The notes under the pieces are model-generated. The model was not told where the DNA came from. It made no database searches and saw nothing but the letters and a program-made list of their open reading frames with translations. 64,000 nt of DNA, taken from assembly GCA_004154925.1 (NCBI GenBank), contig QJNS01000309.1, positions 18,427 to 82,426 on the forward strand, read 5' to 3'. Source of the DNA: Monosporascus cannonballus (taxonomy: Eukaryota > Ascomycota > Sordariomycetes > Xylariales). Shown one piece after another: positions 12,101-25,078 of this stretch. A program made the translations under genes and the position numbers. How positions within the stretch are numbered: the first letter of the stretch is position 1; each line of letters starts with the position of its first letter.

Positions 12101-15100
12101 GAAGCAAAGAATAGTATAAAGTGAGATTTGAAAGTACACCAATATCTTTTGTCAATGACGTTCGAGGTGCTACAGCTCGCAACCGACTTCGGGTGCAGCT
12201 TGGTTTGGTCTACTTAAACAGAGAGTACCAATCCCTATCGAGTTAAGAGGGCGAACAGGTTAGTTAGTACCTTGAGATACTCGTCTACCAACAGGAGTAA
12301 GGCAGCTATAAGCCTTTCAATTACCACGAATTACACTGTGCTGGACAGTCTGTAATCTGCTGATCACCATGCGGATGTATTGGGGGTATTTGACGTTACG
12401 GCTAAGGTGCACTGGGCGCAATTCCCTTACTTATCCGTACGCACGTATCGTTGGCTTCTAAATCTACTGGGGTTAAGTTAGTGCTTCTGCTTTGATCCAT
12501 TTTGATGGACATGCATCATGACCCTCGCGATAGACAGCGCATCTGGGATGAGTTCTACTACAGAGGGACCGTTGAAGAAACTCGAGAGACGCTTCAATGT
12601 TTAAAACGTCTATCTGTAGGTTCTTAGCATGGCGGCACGCCTTCTACTCCGCCTAGTCCAGTCAAGCCGAGTCCATTATCCTATAGCCCTTGACGATTAT
12701 CTCCGTTGGGGGCAACTTCCGTGGGGTTTTCCCAACGTAGGCGCGACAGCGTTTCGGCACTCACCTGTTCGACTTTATTACCCCTGAATCCGACATAGGA
12801 TTGCTGCACGCTAAAAGGCGCCCGCCCGGGACCTTGCACGCTTAGATCTGAGTCTAACTGCGTAGTAACTACATAGGTTCGTAACCCAACATGAAGATCT
12901 ATCTGTAGCTAGGGTACAAAGGACATCAAAATAAGGCGAACGCAGGATCGCGGGATTCAGTACTCTTCTAAATGATATAACTACTCAATAGGATACGGTA
13001 CACATTGTGCTCCCTGTGCAACACACCCTAACGCTAATACATTCTCCGTGACCGGATCCCTGTGGTAAAGCTGCAGTTATTCGCATACGGTAGGTACCCG
13101 TTCAGCCCCTATATGCCTGTCCATATGCAGCCTTTGGACCCCCACCTGAGCTAGATTTTAGTTGCCTACAACCACTGCCTGAAATTTATATGCCGCCTGA
13201 ACTTCTTAAACTTGTGGACCTCTTTACAAGTGTTTGGACAAGTCGTCATAAAGTGTGAAAAGCGATCTCAGCGTTTGAGGTTGGCAAGTATAGAATTCGA
13301 AGATTTTCCTGGTCCTTGGTGCTATGTAAGGTAATTTCACTCGTTCTTGGGTTTGGCATGGTGCATCTTGGTATAGGGCTACTGGGTGAACGTTGTTCTT
13401 CTAATGCCACAACTCATAGCGTTTCCTTTCCAATCTTGCTCGGATATCCACTCATCGTATCATCACAGCCATCATTACTACGAGTTTATTTTTTGGTGCT
13501 TGGGGTATCCTTGTAATGATTTGCATAGCGACGTGTAAAGGCTATGACAGTAGTGTCTTACAATCAGATATCCCGACACGCCGTCTTCTTACTGAATACG
13601 AATAGGGAAACCAGCCGCATGCAACCTTAAACAACCTACACAAGTTCGACGATTCGGCCATTGCAAAAAGCGGATTGCGGCAACTTACATATATTTAGAT
13701 CGTATCTACATCGTGGCAGCATGCTAACTGGCATTATGTTTATGATGATGCGTATGATCCTTGTTAGGATAGCCATCCAACTTTCCCAAGATCCTATCTG
13801 GCGGCCCATCCGGCCCTGACAGATCTTTCCACGAGGACAGTTACCGCCAAAATCGTCTCATCAAGGAGCTAATAGCGTAATGTCAGTACGCCAATGGCGC
13901 GGTTCTGGAGTCTAGACCAGAGAAACTATCCCCAACCGTTTATTTCGAGGTCTCCTGTTCCTGCCGACCAGCGTTCCAACGTTGTCTTGGTGGCTGGACA
14001 GCTCTTCCCTGGTCACACCACCTTGTCACCTTCCAGCTCTAGCCTGTAACCGCGACCATACATACCTGAAGTCGGCAATTTTCTCAGCTGCGCGCATACA
14101 GCTACCTACCTGTACGCAGGACTCGCACAGGCGTGACCATTACATACTCTGGAATCTAGCCTAGCCAGATCTTAGCTGTGTTCGTGCAGCGTTAGTTGGA
14201 CGGGCAGTGCTACTGCAGCTGAACGAGGAGGGCGCGAGGGCCGCGGCGTGTTACACTGCTTGAGCAGCCTGCAAGCGCAGTGGTGGTGCTGCTATTCCTG
14301 GCGTCTGTTCCAATCTCTACATTTACGGGTGTGGTCAGGCGTAGGCAAAGCTGAACGGGGGCTTACTGGCGCGCGCAACCTGCGCTGCAGCCAGATCGTC
14401 TCCGTCTGCCTCCAAAATCGTGCAGCGGCAATTTAACTACAATCATTAAAGAGCAATCCCCCAAAGCTTATGAATACGAATTGTCGAATACTCATAATGC
14501 ATTACAGCAAATTATATGATGCGATTCGCGTTAACGACCCATAATGAGCTGAAACAGATTTTCGATCACACCTAGACTATCATGGGACTTTTGTTTTCTT
14601 GAAGGATATCGGAGACCCGTTCAGCAATAGACTTAAGGCCACACGGGATAGGCAGATGGCAAAATCGTTACCCCACGTATTCTCGCTTGGAAGAACTTCA
14701 ACCGCCTGTGGTGTTCTCTCGGCTCGGCTATGACGACAGCTATGTAAGGGCCGTATCTTGTCCGGATATTACTGGAACCCGGGTACCAGAAACGGAACGC
14801 GCAGGTCGCACCGGCATATATTCTCTCGAATCACAGCGGTCGTAAATTGAAGGGTTTGTATTCTTAAGATGTGCGATATAGCCAGGGCCCATTAACGCCG
14901 AAAGGAGTCGGTGCCGCGCTCCTGGGTCGAGGGACGCTAGAACCTAGAAAAGTGCTGCATTAGATTCATCCTTACCGAATCCTAGGAAACTTTATTTCGC
15001 TCTCGCTGTCAGGCCAAAATGCTGGCCAACAGCCACGAAAACTGTGCCAGAGCGCTGGGACCTGACAACCTGGGATAGCAAGATCAAACAAACATTAAAT

Positions 15101-18100
15101 ACAACATAGTACTAAACTTTCAAAAGCGAATGCATGCACTGTTCTTGCAACGACACTCCCGGCTAATGATTGGTAGCTTTCAGCGTCTTGCTTCTTTCTC
15201 TTTCTCAAGGTCCGGGGGGCATGGTTTCCGCCAATGACAATCGATGAAAATAACAAGAAAACTCTTGTCGACTCGGCCTATCCGAGGTTGACCGAATAGC
15301 GAAATCTTGGTTGTCGCCTGCAGATCTGGCTAGACCACAGCCAGCACCGCTGACAACTGGATCGACCGCAAAGTCCTTATGCCTCTGGGTTGGATTTGTA
15401 ATCTTCCTAGCCGTGTTCTCTTGTTTGAGATCTGTGGGCCTTGGATATCGAAACTTGTTTGAGGTCATTATTTGGCCGAATCCGGTTGACCTTGAGGTGC
15501 GCTTATGTACCGAACGAGGTGCACAACAACAACGTTGTCCTCGCCAGCGAATCGGTCGAAAGCACTGCAGTGTTGCTTCTCATCGCCTATTACCTCCTTG
15601 GGTCCGCACGATAATGCGGGACCCAACCCCCGGGGCCTGTGGATCGTCGTTACCGCGGCAAAATGGGAAACAATCCATACTGTATCTACCTGCGATAGAG
15701 ACAGATGGGGCACCTGTTACTCTTGCATACAAGTGGATTCGCGCATGCAGATCTTTACCCGCCAAACGCGCTAATCTCTCCCGCTACCCCTACAACCGGA
15801 AGCCATACCTGCTGAGGTTTCCAGTTAGGTTAGGTATGTGTGTCTCAGCCGTACTGAGCTCTGCCCATATCTCTGCGAGAAGGCTATTTTTCTATAAGAT
15901 ACTTCTCACAGCTGAGGTCGTAGCTCAAAAACGGTGAGGCATTCCGATTCTCAGGACAGAACCGAGCAGTTTATGTTTGCAAGACGAGCTTTCAGATTCC
16001 CGTTGGTGGACGTACAAGCGTATTCGGGCCCGGAGTGGATGCCTTTGCTTGTGTGTGGTGGATTCGCTGAGCAGTGCTCTTCGTGGACCCGCCGTCTACG
16101 GGGCTAGTCTCAACGCGATTCGGGCCATGGTAACACGCCGTGGGGCATCTCACGATCGCGTCACCCTCCCCTCCGGCGGCGGCTTCCCTATGCTACCGAC
16201 GACTAATGTCGTCCGCACATGTATTATGGTACATCTTAATTTGCTTCTTGGGCCCAATCAATTCCGGGGACTATTCTCCGATGCGCATCGGTCGCGCTAA
16301 ACGTTCACTCTCAGTTCAGCTCCAAATACCACAACGGCGGATGTTCACTACAACGATAGCCGCGGCCCCTGCGTTCTGTCTTCAATTCGGGGCGCTTGGG
16401 GCACAGCTGATAGCTTAGGGCGTATGCATGGCATTATGATAATGGTGACTGTGAACCAAACCTGGAGGAGTGAACTCCCACCGCATGATGGACTTGGAGT
16501 TGACTTGCAGACAGTATCCGCTCTGTGTTGAGCCCGGCCCCATCGCCCATAGGTACGGCGAAAGGGATTGCAGCATGGTGGTGTACCTGATCGGCCGGAG
16601 CCACAACGTCTAGACCTTCTGATGTGTGATCATTGCGACCATACAAAAGTTCGTTGCTGCCCTATGCCACCATTAATCTTCCCGTCATATTTCTGGATCG
16701 CCCACGTGTTGCTAGAAATAAGCACCTCAGGTTTGGAATGCGCGGGTTCTTAGAGATTATGAAAAATCCCCATGCACAGGCTGGTAGTTATATTTGGTGA
16801 CAGCAGGATGCCTCGTCCACGCCGCAGACGGGGGCTATATGTCGTCTCCTACAGCATATTAGACCTCGTGTGGCTAAGGCTCTTTGTGAATGTGCATCTC
16901 CTGATCCCCTACTCCCTAGCGATATTAAGGCAGCAACAAGTAGGTGGGCGATATGCTGTCGAGGTGTGCATTTTGCACCAGATCCCCCTTTTCTCACAAG
17001 ACATATATACGTACTTAGACACGGACCGGAAAGTTTAAGCATTGCAATCATTTTGTGGGGTTGTGCTCCGTCCGGACTTTGGGGGGGGCAGGGGGTTTGA
17101 TTAGGTGGTCCGAGCTGCCACGTGGAACAAGGCTCATGAAATACCCTTGTAGCGCTAGGAAATAAACCAGCCACCAAAACGGAAAGGCTGGCTCAAACGA
17201 CCGGGGGCGTGTGGATCCCTTCTTGAAGTATCTTAAAGTACCTTCCTGAACCCTTATCTAGCATTTTCGTCACGGCTGCAATCCGAATATTCTCCACTCA
17301 CTCCGCCCACGTCTGGGGAACTCACGAATCGCCCTGTAACCCCCTCGCTCCCGCTCTCTTACAGACTCGCAACTACATACAGACGACCAGAGAGGCTGTG
17401 CGATGTGACCCCTGCCTTGGTTACCCACAATAGCTATCATCGTGAGGAAGGGACGGGACGAGGATATGACGCTGGCTGGCCCGGCCGGTCCCAGCTCTGC
17501 ACCGTCAATGATAGGCAGAGCCGACACGGATATTTCCAAGTGGTTTGTGATGATCTTATCTCCCGCAATCTGATCGTTCCCCGTTTGAGGACGAGAACGA
17601 GCGGGCTTCGGGATTCAAGGGCACGCCTGAGCCGCATCAGATACATACAACCAAGCGGACGCCATCCGTTGGTCGACGGTTGTGTCGAGGCGCCGCTCTA
17701 GCCGCTCTGCTCCTACGCACTGCGCTTCCAGACCCCTCGGCATTCATCCCTTAGGTCGCCAGCGTTCCGCTTTCGAAGGCGGTGGATGGAATAAGCGCAG
17801 AGCCATCGCGGAAGCACTTGAAGAGGATATCCATGCCACGAGCACGCTCCGTGATATCTTGAATAATGTGATATGTTCGGCAGGACAAACTCGTGATATG
17901 AGCTCACGATCATCGACTGACTCGGGTGTTTGTCACATTCCCTATCTAAGTAGGTGCATAGTTGTGGGTTGCTCATGGAAAAGTGGAAACTGTTGGTCAC
18001 GGCTTCTTTTGTCCCCCAGAAACAGAAGCCTTGGTGACAAGGAAGAAGGGGGCAACTGCTATGAATCTGGCGGTAGGTAGATCGTCTCATCGCGAATCTA

Positions 18101-20660
18101 CTCCACGCGGTGAAAGTGTCTCTTAACACTCACTGGTTCTATCCTCAGGTGGATCCTTTTCGTAGCTTTGCTCCAACGTTCAACGGCAGCCGTTCGCTTC
18201 ATTCTCCATGATGGCAGTTAGTTTTAGGTCCTTGACACCACGACCTTCGCCAACTAATGTTGAACTATTTTCTCTACACTTTCCTCGTTGCGCTTAGTTT
18301 GCTCAGCTACTTCCGGAGCACGGTTCTGTAGCCCAGTCGGCTTAGTTCGTGGCCGGAAAGGGCATACCATGAGCCTCTTAACAGTCAGACTCGTTTGTCT
18401 TCCTAAAGGGACACTCGTTGCTCTGGCCTGCGCGCCACCACTAACCACCACTTAACCTGTCCGCTCGCCACAGACGCGTCACACTGTTGGAGGCACGATC
18501 GATTCGCCATATTCGTTTCGCTCATGGCAAACCCTGTGCTTCTATCCGCGATGCGGAGCATTCCTGAGCGCGGGAAATTTTCAGAGCAAGGTTTACCATT
18601 TGACATGCAGCCCACCCCTGCTGTTACCAGATGCACTGTGCGGACTATCGTATCTCGGAACTGGCCAATTGCCGCCGCGAGAGCGTGTTTCTACGATGTC
18701 TATGGCTTACCGGAATACAGTTTGTACAGCACATCTCGCATTTCAGCAGTGCTGGCTCTGTCCCCTGCATCGCTGGGACTGGGAAGATCGTTACCTGGAG
18801 CGAGACGCCGCTTCGGGCTTCACAGTTAGTTGGTTACTCAGGTCGCCGACCTGAAATAATTTGTCAACCCCGGAGATCCTTCTTGGCGGCGGCCTCTCTC
18901 ACTCTTTCGCAGGGGTATTTTCAGTTAGCATGCTCCACCCACCCACTATATGCTATCTTGGGTTAGCGGTATATGTCCCCCGTGCGTTTTGAAGAGGGCG
19001 CAACATGCCAGTTTTGAGTCGATGTCGGAAAAAGGTCGACTGTCTAGTCGATAGCTGGATTTGTTCGCCTATAAGGACAATGTGGAATGTTATAGCCAAT
19101 AGAAAATGTACGTGAATATACATCGCTAACCTACTACGGCAGATGGGTGGAGTATGCTAACTGAAAATACCCCTGCGACCTATACCACCGCTGCCCTAGC
19201 TACAACCGTCCTCGATTTTCCAGGTGCCTTCTAGTTCCGAATATAGACTCATGCCTCATAGGGGCACTGCAACCCGCGCTTTCGAGGTGGTCATCCCCCA
19301 TCGGTAGTTGAAGTGGACTCCGGGTCGGACAGGCCTGCGCCAAACCGGTAGGTACCTCTTCACTTCCGCTCGTACGTGCGTACGTACAGGCATATACGCT
19401 CCTGCGACTATCCCAACCGGCCCGCGCTTATCCGTCCCTATTATTGAGTTATTTCGCTCTGTCCAACGCTTCGCAGAGCCAAGTCAGGCCAGATCCGCGG
19501 CTTTTGGAGAAAGTCTCCAAGAACGGAACTTTGTGATGCTGCGCCTGTGGGACATGAATACGTAGCGTAATATAAGTCTCGTTGCTCAAGAGACAGAACA
19601 CGAGGCGGTTGATACCTCCCAGGCTCGGATTTGCGGATGCATAATCCGGTTACTCCGTGATGTGCATACGGCCAAATGGCCATATTGCGCATCTAGCATC
19701 GGGAACAAGCGCATTGGCCGAAAACCACAATCCCATCATCGTCGTAGTTCTAGCTTGGGTTATAGGACGTTGGCGGAGACGTCGACACGGGAATGGTTGA
19801 TAAGGGTGGTCCCGTCCCTACCGTGCGGGTACCTTCCCCGAGGGATCTTTAGATGGCTCTTGGCCTCAGGCTGTCCAGATGATTGGTGGGACATCCCCGC
19901 AGCGATCGAGAAGGGATGGCATGCACTCTATTTCCAAAGAGCTATACACAGTACAAAGGTAGTATATGCAATGCGTAGATCGTATCATATGTATGTGCAT
20001 GCTCCCCCGTTATCTGTGGCTTCACGGGATTCCACCGGGCAGCGAGATCTACGACAAAACCCGGTCCGAATTGGGGTTTCTGAACCACCTATGCAACAAG
20101 GCCAGCGCAGCTTACGGTAAGCGAAGAAGAGTACCTTGTTCTTGCGACCAAAAGGAAGGAACCCTACCTGAAGTCACCGCCGATGATAAATGACTACATT
20201 AACTAAGACGTCCCCAGTTTTCCGTCGACGAGCATTAGGGTGCTGCCATCTCTCCACTACTGCATGTGATATCGACGCTACCTAATCTCAGAGAGATTGA
20301 CAGCGGCTCGTGACAGATGGAGTGGGGGAGGAGTTGCCAGCGGACCCCAGGAGCTTCATACCCAAAAACTACGCCGGCGAAAAACCTTAGCCCAATAGCT
20401 AAGCTAGAGCTGATGAAGCAGATTCCCGCATCTCCAGTGAGTATTCTATGTTATAAGCTATCTTGAAAATAATTCCAACTTTAGTATGCGGATGGCTGCA
20501 ACGGACCTTGGCATTCATGCTCGTCATTCCGCGTTATGACATCGTTGGGTCAAAATGCAAAAAGAAGGAAAGACAAGCCTGCACTAGGCGGCGCGCCGGT
20601 GGAGGAAGACCTCAAGGATTCCCCTGCGAAGAGAAGCCCCCCCTAGACCTCGCAAAGTTG
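12101..20660. other. About 8.5 kb with no recognisable gene, transposon or RNA
   Basis: I read both strands and found no family motif, no convincing exon chain, no tRNA-like cloverleaf, no RIP signature and no long repeats. The longest open frame (15311-15937 plus, 208 codons) has no recognisable motif and is within what chance can give in 64 kb. Base composition is near even, with few homopolymer tracts, in contrast to the other intergenic regions of the window. Confidence 0.5.
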
Positions 20661-20667
20661 CTAAAGT

Positions 20668-20747
20668 AATAAGATCTCCTATTAAGAAATAAGATCTCCT
20701 GTTAGGCAATAAGATCTTCTATTAAGCAATAAGATCCCCTATTAAGC
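20668..20747. repeat. Tandem repeat, 4 x 20 bp
   Basis: Four direct units of exactly 20 bp begin at 20668, 20688, 20708 and 20728, each of the form AATAAGATCTCCTATTAAGC with one to three substitutions. The constant core is AATAAGATC. The period is exact, and the array ends where the ordinary intergenic DNA upstream of the phosphatase gene begins. No function can be assigned. Confidence 0.92.
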
Positions 20748-21893
20748 CTGTACGTCAATATGTACCTGCATGGCGCACAACTACGGGGGGAAATTCCGGG
20801 GAAAGACCCAGCTCATCTGCAAGATCTCAGTATACGTAGTCCTGGTGATCAACTGGATAGAGGAGCAGGGCCAAGCTGGCGGCCCGAATACCCAACTCCG
20901 GGGGCTTATTCTCTAAAAGAAAAGAAAAAAACACCATTCGTTCATCCGTCCATCCAACCCCGGGCTAGTAGTAATAAGTGCTTGTCTCCCAATCAACTTG
21001 CCAGCCTCGCCAAGTTTCCGAAGCGCTGCTATCATTTACGCTATTATCGTCATCGTCGTCATCGCCAACAATTCAATCTACCATCACCCCTTTTGCCCAA
21101 TACCAGCCCATCGACCATGTCTTCCCCAGCTCGGCCAAATACTTCATGATTAACGCCGGCGATAAACGCCCGCTACGAAGCGAATACCGCCACATCGAAA
21201 ATAGGGGCTTGCAAAGAAGCGTAATTTCTATCTAAGCTCTATCCGCGTTCTATCTAAGTAGGTAAGTATCTAGGTAGTCTAATTATGATCTATCATAACG
21301 CCCAGCAGCGGGGGCTTCCCGTCCCCGCCGCCGCGATCCAGGAAGGATTCATACCGGCTCCACCACCACCTCCAAACCCTCAGTCGCCAGTCCCCAGTCA
21401 ATGAATGCTGGTGGTGGTGGTGATGCCCAAATGCGAAGAGAACGGCCGTCGCACGAGGTACCGCCCTCGTACCTCGTGCTTGTCTGCGACCATCCCGCAG
21501 TCCAATCTCCCCATACGAGGACGTGTGCGATGTGAGAAACGAAGGTCCCTCCCCGGTGCGAGTCGAGCAGCACAGCTTGCGGCGCCCATGCGTTGTGTCG
21601 CGTTGTGTCGCGTTCGTTCCTTCTTTGTCTTATGAGACTATTGGGTTTAATTATTCTATTCTCTTATTCTCTTTGTTTCTCGTCTTGTTCTCTGCCTCGT
21701 CGCCGTTCAATTTCGGGGCGGGGTCACCGTGCGGTCTCTTTGTCTATCATTCTTGCCTCTGGGTCACGTTACCTACCTAGATGCTCTAAGAAGTAGGTAA
21801 GGTGCCATGGTAGGTAGGTCGGTCGGCAGCGATAATCCTAGGTAGGTATTTCGTAGGTACCCTCTTCTACTCCTGCGTCGCCCAGGACGGGGA
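20748..21893. other. Intergenic region with inverted repeats and GGTA runs
   Basis: A plus-strand open frame (20760-21149) has a late ATG (21118) reading MSSPARPNTS before a stop. It could be a truncated 5' exon but matches nothing I recognise. From 21360 there is a CACCACCACC / GGTGGTGGTG inverted pair, then the hairpin at 21451-21479. GTAGGTA-type runs occur at about 21256-21278, 21771-21780 and 21793-21860. No gene is called. Confidence 0.5.
21451..21479. repeat. Perfect 11-bp inverted repeat (hairpin)
   Basis: GCACGAGGTAC at 21451-21461 is followed, after a 7-base loop, by its exact reverse complement at 21469-21479. The stem is GC-rich and would be stable. It lies about 415 bp downstream of the stop codon of the minus-strand phosphatase gene. 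It may be part of a small inverted-repeat element with the CACCACCACC / GGTGGTGGTG pair to its left. Confidence 0.85.
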
Positions 21894-22809
21894 TCACAAG
21901 ACGAGGGCGTCCGAGATCTGCAGCGTCACGGAGCCGCCGTCGCACTGGACCATCTTGACGGACGAAAGGTCGCGCACCACCCAGTCCGGCCCGGCGGCGA
22001 CGACGTGCTCAGCGGTGTGGCTCGTGACGAGACCCAGCACCTTGCAGCCGGCGGCCTTGCCGGCCCTGATGCCCGCGGGACTGTCCTCGAGAACGAGCAC
22101 GTCGCCGGGGGCTCCCTCGAGCCCTAGCTTCGTCCGGCCCAGATTGTAGCAAGCGGGGTCCGGCTTGCCGTTCTCGACCGACTCGGCCGTCACGAGGACG
22201 GCCGGGTGCGGCAGCTTCAGTACGTCCAGCCAGCCCGTCACCAGCGGCACGGTGCCAGACGTCACGATGGCCCACAGCGCCCCGGCCGCGATCAGTTCGT
22301 CCAGCAGCGCCCGCGCGCCGGGGATCTCGACGGCGTCCCCGCCGTGCAGCCTGGGCAGCAGCCCTTCCATGTGTCTGATATCTGTAGAAGGGGGACGCGA
22401 CGGTTTCAGCGCCGCCACTTTCAAACGAAGCAAGGGGGCTTGTGGTGGAGGGTGGGGGAAAGGGGGAGGCTGGGGGCGGAGATGGGGAAGAATCACCTTC
22501 AACCGCCCCTGACCCCTATATATCGGTACTCACATTCCCAGTTCGCCTTCTCAGGGCAGAGCAGTTTCAGCATGTCGATACTCCTGCGGCCGTGGGAGGT
22601 CTGGAGGATGACCTCCGGATCCGTGCCAATCTCATTTCCTATCCTGATCTTGCGTGTGAGTCGTAGGGGGCTTGTAGCCCTTTGGAGTGAGCAACAACTT
22701 ACGTATGCCAATGCTTGACGACGGCCGCCGTCGAATCTATTATAGTCCCGTCCATATCGAACAGCAACCCGCTGAATTTCAGCTTTTGCGGAAGCGCGGT
22801 GTAAGACAT
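21894..22809 (-). CDS. HAD-superfamily phosphatase, GPP1/DOG-like (glycerol-3-phosphate or sugar-phosphate phosphatase)
   Basis: Three exons (22809-22703, 22643-22534, 22381-21894) give 234 residues, the usual size for the yeast Gpp1/Dog2 group. The HAD catalytic motif FDMDGTIIDS is at residues 17-26, with Asp18 as nucleophile and Asp20 as acid/base. Motif II is the T-S-G in IVTSGTVPL, motif III is the Lys of ENGKPDP, and motif IV is LVLEDSPAGIRAGKAAG. A helical cap lies between motifs I and II. Introns of 59 and 152 nt restore the frame at T-I-G and E-Y-I. The enzyme should be a soluble, Mg-dependent cytosolic phosphatase acting on a small phosphorylated polyol or sugar. Glycerol-3-phosphate and 2-deoxyglucose-6-phosphate are the known substrates of relatives, and the sequence alone does not decide between them. 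Its 5' end faces NUG1. Confidence 0.9.
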
Positions 22810-23358
22810 TTTTTACGATGGTGATCCAAAAGGAATGCGCGATAATACTTCAGTATATGTGTGGTAGGGGATAGCAAGATGATAGCGAGAGCCAAGCAAT
22901 ATAAACCGTCTACCGTGATATATCTATAAAAATCTATAACAACTGAAGAGCAGTAGTAGGTGTGTGTAGTCAAGAGGATGACATCTGGTTCCGTCGGCGG
23001 TGTGTCCTATTTAGGGAACTCCGCCGTGAAAGTTCCCGGAGGCTATCGTGGTGGCGCCAGCGGCCGAACCACCCGCCGCCATGTGGGCGATCAATCCCAC
23101 TGAAGCTACCGAGCTTTTTCACTTTTCAGGGTCACTTTTTAGGCAAACCTACTTAGCCATCCAGGTGGTGTGCCGCGGGGTCTGTGGGGGTTCCTCTGCA
23201 CATTTTAGCGGGGCTATAATGGCGGTGAGCAGTGGCAGAACTGTAATTTTGTGAACTTTGTAATATTTCATGCGGCAAGTCGAGACTCGCATATTGGAGG
23301 TTTGACATGCTCCGCTAGGTGATTTCTACCAACTTCAAGTTTTCACCAAGGAATCGCA
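22810..23358. promoter_or_regulatory. Divergent promoter between the HAD phosphatase and NUG1
   Basis: These 549 bp separate two start codons on opposite strands and must contain both promoters. There is a T-rich stretch just before the NUG1 side (about 23119-23143). No TATA box or known factor site stands out. Confidence 0.55.
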
Positions 23359-25078
23359 ATGGCCAGCAATATCACGAAACCTAAAAGTGCGTTTTGTCTG
23401 CGCCATTGAAGTCGTATCTAATTGACTAACAAATCCAATTGTAGAGCCCAAGTCCAAACGGACACCCGTCCGGTTAAGGCACAAGATTGAGAAGGCCTCG
23501 GCTGCAAAGCAGCGCAAAGCCAAGAAGGAAGCCAAGAAGAACCCGCAATGGAAATCTAAGTTAAAGAAGGACCCGGGCATCCCGAATCTGTTCCCCTATA
23601 AGGAGAAGATCCTGCACGAGATTGAGGAGGGCCGCCGAAGGAAGCAGGAGGAACAGCAGCGCCGGAGAGAGCTGGCCAAGGCTGCGAAGACCGGCGCCGA
23701 AGAAGACCAGGATGCCGAGGAGTCCGTCGAGGGTGCGGAAGGTACCGACTTAGAAGGCCTCGGCGAGCGCGGCGATGACATGATGGACGAGGACGGCGCG
23801 GATGAGTCGAACCCGATGGCCGCCCTCATCGCGTCCGCAAGAGCGGCGGCTGAGAAGTACGACCGGGAACTACAGAGCGGGGATGACATGGACGAGGACG
23901 ACGAGTCATCAGATGACGATGATATGGATCTAGAAGAGGGGGGCGCGGAACTGCCCGGCACTACGTCTTCAAGAAAGGCCTATGACAAGGTGTTCAAGCA
24001 AGTGGTCGATCAGGCCGACGTCGTCCTCTATGTCCTCGACGCTCGCGACCCTGAAGGCACTAGGTCAAGAGAAGTCGAGCGGATGGTCATGGCTGCTGCA
24101 AGTGGAGGGAAGAGACTGATGCTGATTCTGAACAAAGTCGATCTGATCCCGCCCCCGGTGCTCAAGGGCTGGCTCACCCATCTGCGAAGATACTTCCCTA
24201 CCCTGCCCCTGCGCGCATCCAATTCCGCACCGAACGCGCAGACCTTCAATCATCGCGATATTACTGTTCAGAGCACGTCCGCGGCCCTGTTCAAGTCCCT
24301 CAAATCTTTTGCTGCTTCGAAGCAGCTCAAGCGACCCATATCCGTAGGTGTCATCGGCTATCCCAACGTCGGAAAGTCGTCCGTTATCAACGCGCTGCTT
24401 TCGCGGCTCGGCGGCCGAGGCACCGCAGCCTGCCCTGCCGGCGCCGAAGCGGGCGTTACTACGAGCATCCGCGCCGTCAAGATCGACAAGCAGCTGACCT
24501 TGCTCGACTCGCCCGGCATCGTCTTCCCGTCGGCGTCCGACCGCGACGAGTCGACGAGCAAGAACAAGAAGAAGAAGGCCATCGAGGCGCACGCGCACCT
24601 CGTGCTGCTCAACGCCGTGCCGCCGAAGCAGATCGACGACCCAGTACCGGCCGTCTCGCTGCTGCTCAGGCGGCTGTCGGCGTCGCTCGAGCTGCTGCAG
24701 AAGCTCATGAATGTCTACGACCTGCCGCCGCTGGTGTCGAACGCCGACGGCGACCCCACGACCGACTTCCTCGTCCAGGTCGCGCGCAAGCGCGGCCGCC
24801 TCGGCCGCGGCGGCGTCCCCAACCTGCCCGCCGCCGCCATGACCGTCATCACCGACTGGCGCGACGGCCGCATCCAGGGCTGGGTCGACGCCCCCGTCCT
24901 GCCGGTCGCCGTCGACGACGGCGCGGCGGCGGCGGCGGCCACCAAGACGGCCGATACCCAGAGCGGCGCGATACCCGACCAGAAGGAGATCGTGACGGAG
25001 TGGGCCAAGGAGTTCAAGCTCGAGGGCCTGTGGGGCGATGACGAGGGCGCGGAAAAGGGCGATGCCATGGAGCAGTGA
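23359..25078 (+). CDS. NUG1: Nuclear/nucleolar GTPase Nug1 (nucleostemin / Grn1 family), 60S ribosome assembly
   Basis: A 28-nt first exon (23359-23386) and a long second exon (23445-25078) give 553 residues; yeast Nug1 has about 520. The N-terminus (residues 1-80) is very basic (KPKSKRTPVRLRHKIEK, then Lys/Arg-rich) as in the GN3L/Grn1 N domain that binds pre-ribosomes. An acidic D/E-rich spacer follows (about 150-180). The GTPase domain is circularly permuted as in this family: G4 NKVDL at about 239, then G1 GYPNVGKSS at about 314, then G3 DSPG at about 364. The protein acts in nuclear maturation and export of the pre-60S subunit. The 58-nt intron right after codon 9 is typical of fungal ribosome-biogenesis genes. 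It is convergent with TRS65. Confidence 0.93.

Noticed and set aside
15311..15937. 208-codon open frame, plus strand
   Set aside because: No recognisable motif, overlaps antisense frames, and lies in the structureless region. A frame of this length is not improbable by chance in 64 kb.
20668..20747. CRISPR-like array
   Set aside because: The units are directly adjacent without spacers and the genome is eukaryotic.
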